The notes beneath the pieces are model-generated. The model was not told where the DNA came from, did no database searches, and worked only from the letters and a program-made list of their open reading frames with translations. The translations under genes and the position numbers were made by a program. Shown here piece after piece: positions 26,892 through 34,289 of a DNA stretch of 64,000 nucleotides (position 1 is its first letter; every line of letters begins with the position of its first letter). The stretch is from contig NZ_JBJKFD010000001.1 in assembly GCF_049723905.1 (NCBI RefSeq), positions 1,364,001 through 1,428,000 on the forward strand. The letters run 5' to 3'. Origin of the DNA: G963665185 sp049723905. Lineage in GTDB: Bacteria > Desulfobacterota > Desulfovibrionia > Desulfovibrionales > Desulfovibrionaceae.

Positions 26892-27089
26892 CTAATCTTC
26901 TTCCCAGGAAATGCAGGAGACCGGACAGATATCCATGGCTTCGAGGATTTCCTCTTCCGTTCCGCCGTCCGGGTTTATCACCAGGGCCTTTCCCTCCCCT
27001 TCGATAAAGCCGAACACGCCCGGACAGATGTCTACACAAGCCTGGCAGCCAATACAGTCATCCTCGTTGAGGGTCACGGTCTTGGACAT
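26892..27089 (-). CDS. Single-cluster [4Fe-4S] ferredoxin, second copy
   Basis: The 65-residue acidic protein has CIGCQACVDICP near residues 12-23 and a last ligand in MDICPVSC. It resembles the ferredoxin at 25187 in length and arrangement but is clearly a different sequence, so the two are paralogs. The ATG at 27089 follows AGAGGAGTATTTT. It lies 65 bases past the end of cheB on the same strand, so it could be read through from the chemotaxis operon or have its own promoter. Confidence 0.93.
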   Translation of the reverse strand: MSKTVTLNEDDCIGCQACVDICPGVFGFIEGEGKALVINPDGGTEEEILEAMDICPVSCISWEED

Positions 27090-27154
27090 AAAATACTCCT
27101 CTGCTCTTACGACGCGCCATGGCGTTCTCTACGACTTGAAAGTGGATAGTCTTT

Positions 27155-28228
27155 TCAGGAACAACGGCGCATGACCTCGGCGGCAATGGCCTGCAAGGGA
27201 AGGCTCTTGTCCACCCCGCCCAGCTTAACCGCCTCGCCCGGCATGCCGTACACCACGCTTGTGGCCTCATCCTGCGCCACGGTTATGGCCCCGGCATCGT
27301 GCATTTCCTTCATCCCCTGGGCACCGTCGTCGCCCATTCCCGTCATAATGATGGCCATGCCGTTCTTCCCCGCGTAACGGGCGGCAGAACGGAAAAGCAC
27401 ATCCACGGAAGGACGATGACGGCGGACAAGAGGCCCGTCTCGCACTTCCACAAAATAGCGAGCCCCACTGCGTTTGAGCAACATGTGCTTGTTGCCGGGA
27501 GCTATAAGCGCCTGGCCGCGCAGCATGGTATCATTGTCCACGGCTTCTTTGACTGTGATTCTGCAAATCGAGTTCAAACGTTGGGCAAAGGCAGCGGTAA
27601 ACATTTCCGGCATATGCTGTACAATGGCAATGGCCGGACAGTCGCGGGGGAAGGCCTCCAGAAAAATACGTAACGCCTCGGTTCCGCCCGTGCTGGCCCC
27701 CACCAAAACCACACGCTCCGTTGTCTCCAGCGTGGTTGGGCGCGACGCCTTGTCGATAACCGCATCGGCGGTAAGGCTGGGCTGCACGTTTATGGTCTGC
27801 AAAGGCTTCTCGCGCAGTTTGCTGCGGGCAGCGGCCTTTACTGCGTCGCAGACCCGAATACGAGACTCCTCGAAAAATGTCTTTGTCCCGATCTTGGGTT
27901 TGAGGATGACATCCACGGCTCCGTATTCCATGGCCTTTATCCAGTTGTCCGTTCCCTTGCCCGCAAGCGTGGAACAAATGACAACGGGAATTGGATGTTG
28001 CGACATGATCTTGCGCAGAAAAGTCAGTCCGTCCATGCGTGGCATTTCGATATCAAGTGTGATTACGTCTGGAATGACGCTTTCCATACGTTTGGCGGCC
28101 ACAAAAGGATCAGGAGCCGATCCCACAACCTCGATCTGGGGATCGCTCTCCAAAATAGAGACCATGACCTGACGCACAAGAGCCGAGTCGTCCACCACAA
28201 GTACTTTCAACTTATCCACACCGGTCAT
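27155..28228 (-). CDS. cheB: Chemotaxis protein-glutamate methylesterase CheB
   Basis: The 357-residue protein has an N-terminal response-regulator domain (phospho-acceptor Asp59 in ITLDIEMPRMDG) and a C-terminal methylesterase domain with the catalytic Ser in GASTGG, His in QHMPEMF and Asp in GMGDDG. It removes methyl groups from, and deamidates, chemoreceptors, resetting them during adaptation. GGAGGAAATTCG precedes the ATG. It is the last che gene of the minus-strand block and follows cheR by 76 bases. Confidence 0.95.
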   Translation of the reverse strand: MTGVDKLKVLVVDDSALVRQVMVSILESDPQIEVVGSAPDPFVAAKRMESVIPDVITLDIEMPRMDGLTFLRKIMSQHPIPVVICSTLAGKGTDNWIKAMEYGAVDVILKPKIGTKTFFEESRIRVCDAVKAAARSKLREKPLQTINVQPSLTADAVIDKASRPTTLETTERVVLVGASTGGTEALRIFLEAFPRDCPAIAIVQHMPEMFTAAFAQRLNSICRITVKEAVDNDTMLRGQALIAPGNKHMLLKRSGARYFVEVRDGPLVRRHRPSVDVLFRSAARYAGKNGMAIIMTGMGDDGAQGMKEMHDAGAITVAQDEATSVVYGMPGEAVKLGGVDKSLPLQAIAAEVMRRCS

Positions 28229-28304
28229 CGAATTTCCTCCATAGTATCAAGCCTACCACAACATGTGCTTCAACTGTTTCCCCCCCGTTTATCCCAACAC
28301 AACG

Positions 28305-29162
28305 TCATATACGGGTATACACTGTGGGCGCGATCTGCTGGAGCGGGAGCTTCATCCCGGTAATGCTCTCCGAATGGCCTATGAACAACACGCCTCCCTT
28401 CTTCAGATTTTCGCTCAGCTTGTAGAGTATGGATTCCTGCACCGGTCGCTCAAAATAAATAAGCACGTTACGACAAAAAATAACGTCCTGCTTTTCGTCA
28501 AGAGTGAAAGGCTCCATGAAGTTGAGCCGTCCGAAATCAATAAGCTGACGAAGTTCGGGTGCAACGCGCACCAACTGCTTTTTACGGTCCTTGCTGCGCA
28601 AAAAATATTTGCGAACAATATTGCGCGAAACGCTCTGCAGCTTTTCTTCCGGATACACCGCCCGCATGGAATGCTGGAGCACACGCGTGGAAATGTCGGT
28701 GGCGGAAATACGGAATTTCAGCCTGCTGTCCTGCTCCCGGTACTCCGAGAGCACAATGGCCAGCGTGTAGGGTTCCTCGCCAGTGGAACACCCGGCGCTC
28801 CAGATTCGAAATACACCGTTAGGATTCTTACTGCGCCATTCGGGCAGAATTTCTTCCGTCAGAAACTCGAAGTGGCGCGGTTCCCGAAAAAAATGCGTGG
28901 TGTTCGTAGTCACCACGTTCAACAGGTGGGGGACCTCGTCGGAACTGTCCTTCCCGGAAAAAAGAAATTCCGTATACTGGTTGTAACTGGAAAAACCAAG
29001 GCTGCGCAGCCGCTTTTGCAGCCGTGCCTCAAGCATGGTTTTCTTGGAGTCCGGCATGCGGATGCCGTAGTATTCCTGAATAAAAGACCCCAGCCGCTTG
29101 AAGTCGCGGTCGGTCATAGGGTCTGGACGGTAGAGTCCATTCTTGTCGGTGTTTGCTTTCAT
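28305..29162 (-). CDS. cheR: Chemotaxis protein methyltransferase CheR
   Basis: The 285-residue protein has the all-helical CheR N-domain (FIQEYYGIRMPDSKK) and an S-adenosylmethionine-binding methyltransferase domain with WSAGCSTGEEPYTLAI and the NVLIYF motif. It methylates conserved Glu residues of chemoreceptors. It lies between cheA (27 bases upstream) and cheB in the minus-strand che block. No extra TPR or PAS domain is attached. Confidence 0.95.
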   Translation of the reverse strand: MKANTDKNGLYRPDPMTDRDFKRLGSFIQEYYGIRMPDSKKTMLEARLQKRLRSLGFSSYNQYTEFLFSGKDSSDEVPHLLNVVTTNTTHFFREPRHFEFLTEEILPEWRSKNPNGVFRIWSAGCSTGEEPYTLAIVLSEYREQDSRLKFRISATDISTRVLQHSMRAVYPEEKLQSVSRNIVRKYFLRSKDRKKQLVRVAPELRQLIDFGRLNFMEPFTLDEKQDVIFCRNVLIYFERPVQESILYKLSENLKKGGVLFIGHSESITGMKLPLQQIAPTVYTRI

Positions 29163-29189
29163 AACGCACCCCGAACGTATGCGGGCTGA

Positions 29190-31289
29190 TCAGGCAAGTG
29201 TTGTTTCCACATCCCGGATCAAACGGGGAACGTCCAAAATCAGAGCCATGCTGCCATCGCCCTTGATAGTGGCACCGGAGATCCCTTCCACATCACGGTA
29301 AACACGTCCCAAAGATTTGATCACGGTCTGGTGTTCACCTATGACATTGTCCACCACAATACCGGTTCGCTGTCCGGCAACAGAGGTCACAACGATCTGT
29401 TCGATGGCAGGCGCCTTCCCGTCCACCCGAAACCAATCCCGGACCTTGATGTAGGGGACGAACTCCTCACGCAGTCTGACAATCTTGCGCCCCTTTGCGC
29501 CATCGCGCTCGGATTCGTTGAGTTCCACGCATTCTTCCACCAGAGAGAGGGGAATGACGTAATACTCCGGCCCCACCTTGACCTGCAGCCCATCGATAAT
29601 CGCCAGGGTCAACGGCAGTTTGATGGTGATGGTGGTTCCCACTCCCATCCGGCTGTCGATGTCTATGCTGCCGCGCAGGCTGTCAATGGCCCGCTTGACA
29701 ACATCCATGCCCACACCGCGCCCGGAAACGCTGGTGACAGCCTTGGCGGTGGAAAAACCCGCTTCAAAAATAAGCTTGAAGCATTCCTTGTCCGTCAGTT
29801 CCACATCAGGGCCTATAATGCCTTTTTCCACGGCCTTGGCCCTGAGGACCTCGGGATTCATCCCCTTTCCGTCATCAATGATGCTGATAATGACATCACC
29901 GCCCGAGTGTTCGGCAATAAGGGTGATGCGCCCGCTTTCCGGCTTGCCCAGGGAAGCACGCTTCTCGGGCGATTCAATGCCGTGGTCGATGCTGTTGCGC
30001 AAAAGATGGACAAGAGGATCGCCCAAACGCTCTATGACGGTCTTGTCCAGCTCGGTTTCCGCACCTTCGGTGCGCAAGTCGATCTTTTTGCCGAGTTCGC
30101 CGGAAAGGTCGCGCACCAACCGGCTAAACCGGCTGAACGTGGTGCCTATGGGAAGCATGCGGATGCCGAGGGTAGAGTCCCGCAGCTCGTCGCTCAGACG
30201 CTCCAATTCCTCGGCCAGGGATTGCAGTACCTGGTCGTTGCGCTCGCCCACAACCTGGCTGATCTGCGCCTGGACTATGACCAGTTCGCCGACCAGGTCC
30301 ACCAGTTTGTCGAGTTTGCCCGCCGCGACCCGGATGCTGGAAGCTTCGGGAGGCTTGCGCGCACTTTTCAGTTCCTTGACGACCTTCTGTTCCTTGAGCG
30401 CCGCGCTCACCTGCTCTCTGGAAACAACGCCCGCGTCGGAAAGGATGGTTCCAAGAGGCTTTTGCGCCTGCAGGGCACGGTCCAGAATTTCCGGCTTCAG
30501 GTCGCCTCGCTCTATAAGAATTTCTCCCAGCCGCTTGTACTCTTCCTCTTCAAAACCGGTCTCGGTATCGATGGTCTGGATGTCGATTACGCTGTCGTCC
30601 TCCACAAAGATGAAGACGTCCTTCAAGGCGTCACGACCAGCTGAAGAAATCAGAACAATGTCCCACCAGGCATAACAGGCTTCGTCCTCGTACTCGGACA
30701 GGCGGGGAACGTCATTAAGGTTGCAGGTCACAGCCCCCCGGCCCAGTTCCAGCAGTTCGGAGACCAGGTCCACAGGGTTGGAGCCGGAAAGAAAGATATC
30801 GTGACTGGGGCGAAAGCGTACGCGATAAACCTCTTCCCGGGCATTGCCCGCTTCTTTTTGAGGTCGGGCGGGTGCTGCCTCCGGTTCTGCCTCTGCACTG
30901 CCGGACTCGGGGTGGAGGTTGCGAAAGCCCTGCACTATCTGCCTGGAAAGCTCCACGTTGTTGTCGGCACCGTCTTCAGAGCTATCGAGCATGTCCTGGA
31001 TACGGTCCCCGGCTGCCAAGGTCAGGTCCAGCAATTCCTTGCAAACCTTCACCTCACCGTTGCGCACGCAGTCGAGCACAGTCTCGACTTCATGGGTAAA
31101 GGACGCAATATCATCAAACCCGAACATCGCACCGGAGCCTTTGATCGTATGCATGGCCCTGAATACGCGGTCCAGAAGCGCCCGGTCATCGGGGCTTTCC
31201 TCCAGTTCAAGCAGTGCGCTTTCCAGCTCGGCCAAAAGATCCAAGGCCTCTTCGCGAAACGCCTGTTTGTTTATATCTTCGTGGGGCAT
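29190..31289 (-). CDS. cheA: Chemotaxis histidine kinase CheA with extra GspE-N-like insert
   Basis: From the ATG at 31289 (AGGGAGGTTGC before it) the product is 699 residues. The HPt domain has phospho-acceptor His47 (MHTIKGSG). A P2-like module spans about 153-245. Residues about 250-305 carry two LGEIL/LGTIL-type repeats like the N-terminal domain of type II secretion or pilus ATPases, unusual in CheA. The dimerisation helix, the kinase (N box LLRNSIDHGIE, G boxes DDGKGM and GRGVGMDVV) and a CheW-like C-terminal domain follow. The upstream in-frame ATG at 31322 lacks a ribosome binding site. It receives receptor signals and phosphorylates the adjacent CheY; no separate cheW is nearby. Confidence 0.93.
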   Translation of the reverse strand: MPHEDINKQAFREEALDLLAELESALLELEESPDDRALLDRVFRAMHTIKGSGAMFGFDDIASFTHEVETVLDCVRNGEVKVCKELLDLTLAAGDRIQDMLDSSEDGADNNVELSRQIVQGFRNLHPESGSAEAEPEAAPARPQKEAGNAREEVYRVRFRPSHDIFLSGSNPVDLVSELLELGRGAVTCNLNDVPRLSEYEDEACYAWWDIVLISSAGRDALKDVFIFVEDDSVIDIQTIDTETGFEEEEYKRLGEILIERGDLKPEILDRALQAQKPLGTILSDAGVVSREQVSAALKEQKVVKELKSARKPPEASSIRVAAGKLDKLVDLVGELVIVQAQISQVVGERNDQVLQSLAEELERLSDELRDSTLGIRMLPIGTTFSRFSRLVRDLSGELGKKIDLRTEGAETELDKTVIERLGDPLVHLLRNSIDHGIESPEKRASLGKPESGRITLIAEHSGGDVIISIIDDGKGMNPEVLRAKAVEKGIIGPDVELTDKECFKLIFEAGFSTAKAVTSVSGRGVGMDVVKRAIDSLRGSIDIDSRMGVGTTITIKLPLTLAIIDGLQVKVGPEYYVIPLSLVEECVELNESERDGAKGRKIVRLREEFVPYIKVRDWFRVDGKAPAIEQIVVTSVAGQRTGIVVDNVIGEHQTVIKSLGRVYRDVEGISGATIKGDGSMALILDVPRLIRDVETTLA

Positions 31290-31388
31290 GCAACCTCCCT
31301 GAAAAACCCTTTCAGGACGCATGTGAATTCGGCGCGCTCCGGACAGTCCGCCTTTTACATACGGTGCCTGAAAACACAGGCGAAATGC

Positions 31389-31751
31389 CTAACGCAGAAC
31401 CTTTTTGACCACTCCGAGAAGCTGTTCCGGTTTGAAAGGTTTTACAATCCATCCTGTAGCTCCGGCAGCCTTGCCTTCCTGCTTTTTCCCAACCTGCGAT
31501 TCCGTGGTGAGCATGATGATGGGGATGAATTTATACGCAGCTTGCTGACGAATGGACTTGATCAACTCTATGCCGTCCATATTAGGCATGTTCAGGTCGG
31601 TAATAACCATATCTACAGGCCCGGACAGCTTGCCGAGGGCGTCCTTTCCGTCTTTGGCTTCGATCACCGAATAGCCCGCATTCTTGAGGCTCATGCAGAC
31701 CATCTGACGCACACTGGCCGAGTCATCTACAGTCATTATCGTCTTACCCAT
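31389..31751 (-). CDS. cheY: Chemotaxis response regulator CheY
   Basis: A 120-residue stand-alone receiver. The acidic pair is Asp9-Asp10, the phospho-acceptor is Asp52 (VITDLNMPNMDG), and the switch residues are Thr82 and Lys104 (VKPFKP). No output domain, so it acts by protein contact, probably at the flagellar switch. It sits between the STAS gene (22 bases upstream) and cheA (99 bases downstream). Confidence 0.93.
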   Translation of the reverse strand: MGKTIMTVDDSASVRQMVCMSLKNAGYSVIEAKDGKDALGKLSGPVDMVITDLNMPNMDGIELIKSIRQQAAYKFIPIIMLTTESQVGKKQEGKAAGATGWIVKPFKPEQLLGVVKKVLR

Positions 31752-31772
31752 CGCCTAACCCTCCATCTGCTT

Positions 31773-32084
31773 TTAGGCGGAAACGTCGAACGGCAGCTCT
31801 ACGCCCGCTTCGTCCATTATCTGGACGACGCCCGGTGGAAGAGATCCTGCAATTTTCAACGTTCTCCCCAGAGACGCAGCTGTCTTGTGGGCCGAAACAA
31901 GAAGCTGCAGAAAAGTGATATCAACCGGCCCCACATTCGCCATATCAAGTTCCACTACCTGAGCCTTGGTAAGGGACTCATGCAGAATTCCGCGCAGGGT
32001 TCCCGCGTGCTCTATGGTGTGGTTTCCTTCAAGGGTTAGGGTTGCGTTGCCATTACCCGTATCCTTAAAAATTTGTTCCCCCAT
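31773..32084 (-). CDS. STAS-domain protein in the che operon
   Basis: The 103-residue protein is a single STAS fold (anti-sigma-factor-antagonist type): LTLEGNHTIEHAGTLRGIL, then VVELDMANVGPVDITFLQLLVSA. The usual phospho-acceptor Ser position of SpoIIAA-type proteins reads VDITFLQ, so Asp/Thr replace the canonical DSSG and phospho-switching is doubtful. The ATG at 32084 has AAAAGGAGATTTGGGC upstream; TTG 32090 is rejected. Its place between a receptor-like protein and CheY suggests a scaffold or regulator of this pathway. Confidence 0.85.
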   Translation of the reverse strand: MGEQIFKDTGNGNATLTLEGNHTIEHAGTLRGILHESLTKAQVVELDMANVGPVDITFLQLLVSAHKTAASLGRTLKIAGSLPPGVVQIMDEAGVELPFDVSA

Positions 32085-32127
32085 GCCCAAATCTCCTTTT
32101 GAGTAGCACGCCAGAGAGCATCAGCTC

Positions 32128-33996
32128 TCAAAAAAGTTCGATATTATCGTCCGGGTCATCAGAAAAAAGTTCAATGTCGTTGCCGCCATCAGCCTTTTCT
32201 CCCCCGTCATGGCCGAAGACACTGCGGTGGACGTCGCGTTCCGTTTCCATTGTATAGCGGTCCAGCTTGCCCTTGAGATGGTCGGGGATGGCGGCATGAG
32301 CGCTCTCGGGAACAGCTCTGCCTATTGCTTCGGCAAGCTCTTCGGCCTGCCGGGAAAAAGCCGTCAGCTTTGCCCGAATTCCTTCGTGAAAAGAAACCCT
32401 TTCGGTCGTCGACTGTATATTCTTGATCAAGTGGCGGCTTTCCGAGATCAAAGCCAAAGACTCCTGAGATGCCATGTCATTGGCCTCGGCCAATCCTTCA
32501 ATCGTCTTGCCCAAGTCGGCAATTGCCGTGACCATGTCCTGCTCGCGCCTGCCGGATTGATCCAACTCGACAAGGGTGTCCGAAACGCTGGAAACCTTGT
32601 TCAGCACGTCGGCCACGCCAACGGTATGCTCGCGCGCCCGTGCGGAAAGACTTTGGATTTCAATGGCCAATACACCAAGGGCAGCCCCGAGTTCCCCTGT
32701 ATGAGCAGCCCGCACACTGGCATTGATCGCAATAAGTTCGATCTCCGATCCCACTTCTTCGATATCGTCGACAAAAATGGCCATATCTTTAACGATATCC
32801 ACAACAGAGGCCATGAGCGTATGGATTTCCGTTTCCAATTCGGCATATGCCTGGACACCGCTCATGGCATTTTTGATGCCGGACTCGATGACTTGCAGAG
32901 GGCTCTTGTGGCACTCGTCTGCAGAAAGATCGACAGGCTCATCCAGAGCGCGCGACGAAGAATCCTGTGCCATGCTGGAGCACATGGATTCCACCGAGGC
33001 TCCAATACCCAGAAGATTGTCTTTAAGGCCTTCGATTGCGGAATAAAAACTTTCGCCCGACTCCTGAAGCTGGCGGGACTGCATCTCGCAGACGTGTACC
33101 ATCCAGGCAGCCAGAGGCTCTGGTGCAATATCTGCAGAGGCTTTCAGGGAGGTGTCCAGCTCCTGTCCCATTTCCGTAAACGCTTCTTCCACATGTTCGA
33201 CGCGCTGCCGGACAATGTCGTGAAACTGCATGCTGGAGACAGCCTCGCCCACCTGGGAGGAAATTTCCGAGCTTGTGCCGGCAAAATCCGAAGCCCGGTC
33301 GGAAACGCCTTCCAGAAAAGCTTCAAGAGCCGACAGATTGGAGCGTATGTTTTCCCGTACCTCGATGGAATAACTTTCCTGCAGGCTGGTAATTTCCCTG
33401 GTCTTGGCGCTTGCCTGGCTGACAACGTTCTCCAGAGCGGCGTATTTTTCCCTGATCTGGGAAGAATGGGCCACAATATTGGATGCGAGCTTTTCAACAT
33501 CGTCGGCCAACGTGCTGAAACCTCGCCCTTCGCTCCCCAGACGGGCGCTTTCAATGCGCGTGGTCATGCCGAGAATGAGCAGGGTGCGAACTATTTTTTT
33601 GAACTCGTTGAGATAATTGTCCAGTGAAGACGCCATGGTCAAGATGTCGTCCAAATACCCAAGGCTTTCGCCTCCGCCTCCATCTTCACTGATACTGTTC
33701 AACTGATTAAGCGTATCGACCAGATTCTGCACACCGTCGGCCACGGACTCGCCCGAGAGCTTATCCACCAGCTGCCCGGCCCGCCCAGAAAGTTCGGACG
33801 CTTCCGACCAGATCCGATGCAGTCCTTCCCCCAAACGTAAGACCATGGGTTCCTGCTCGGCCACGATGCCTCGTGTCCCGTTGACCAAACGCCCAAGCCT
33901 CTCGTGCACCAACTTTTTGAGGTGCTTATTTCCCGCCCTGTCGGAGTCGTCAACCACTACTACTCTCCATCGACGTCCTCTAGTTTGAACAGTCAT
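32128..33996 (-). CDS. Soluble receptor-like protein with two MCP-type signalling segments
   Basis: The 622-residue protein has no transmembrane helix and is almost all predicted coiled coil. Two stretches resemble chemoreceptor hairpin tips: one near residues 135-175 (LGMTTRIESARLGSEGRGFS, then a LADDVEKLA segment) and one near 425-465 (ELIAINASVRAAHTGELG). An acidic C-terminal tail repeats the DIELF/NIELF motif. ATG 33996 has a poor ribosome binding site; GTG 33957, 13 codons later with GGAGA upstream, is an alternative start. It probably acts as a cytosolic receptor or scaffold for the CheA encoded downstream. First gene of the STAS-cheY-cheA-cheR-cheB block. Confidence 0.8.
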   Translation of the reverse strand: MTVQTRGRRWRVVVVDDSDRAGNKHLKKLVHERLGRLVNGTRGIVAEQEPMVLRLGEGLHRIWSEASELSGRAGQLVDKLSGESVADGVQNLVDTLNQLNSISEDGGGGESLGYLDDILTMASSLDNYLNEFKKIVRTLLILGMTTRIESARLGSEGRGFSTLADDVEKLASNIVAHSSQIREKYAALENVVSQASAKTREITSLQESYSIEVRENIRSNLSALEAFLEGVSDRASDFAGTSSEISSQVGEAVSSMQFHDIVRQRVEHVEEAFTEMGQELDTSLKASADIAPEPLAAWMVHVCEMQSRQLQESGESFYSAIEGLKDNLLGIGASVESMCSSMAQDSSSRALDEPVDLSADECHKSPLQVIESGIKNAMSGVQAYAELETEIHTLMASVVDIVKDMAIFVDDIEEVGSEIELIAINASVRAAHTGELGAALGVLAIEIQSLSARAREHTVGVADVLNKVSSVSDTLVELDQSGRREQDMVTAIADLGKTIEGLAEANDMASQESLALISESRHLIKNIQSTTERVSFHEGIRAKLTAFSRQAEELAEAIGRAVPESAHAAIPDHLKGKLDRYTMETERDVHRSVFGHDGGEKADGGNDIELFSDDPDDNIELF

Positions 33997-34289
33997 TCAG
34001 AATTATGATATTTATCACATCTCTCTTTGCTGTCAACACGCCCCGCCTAATTTAGTCGGCTATATATAGATCATATATAAGAACAGACTCTATGCCTAAC
34101 ACGTTGCAAGTCCTCCAAGAAAATACAGGAGACTTAACTTTATCATTCTGACCGTAATTTCAAAAAAGATAAGTTATTTTTTTACCAGAACTCCTCGAAT
34201 CCCTGTAGACATTTCCCCCAAAACACCATCAGCCTGTTGCTGAGAAACGGTTACAGAGGGATTCACGTCGCTTTAGTAATGTGAAAACA

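Noticed and set aside
31290..31322. Upstream ATG of cheA at 31322
   Set aside because: No ribosome binding site; the ATG at 31289 has AGGGAGG at the right distance.
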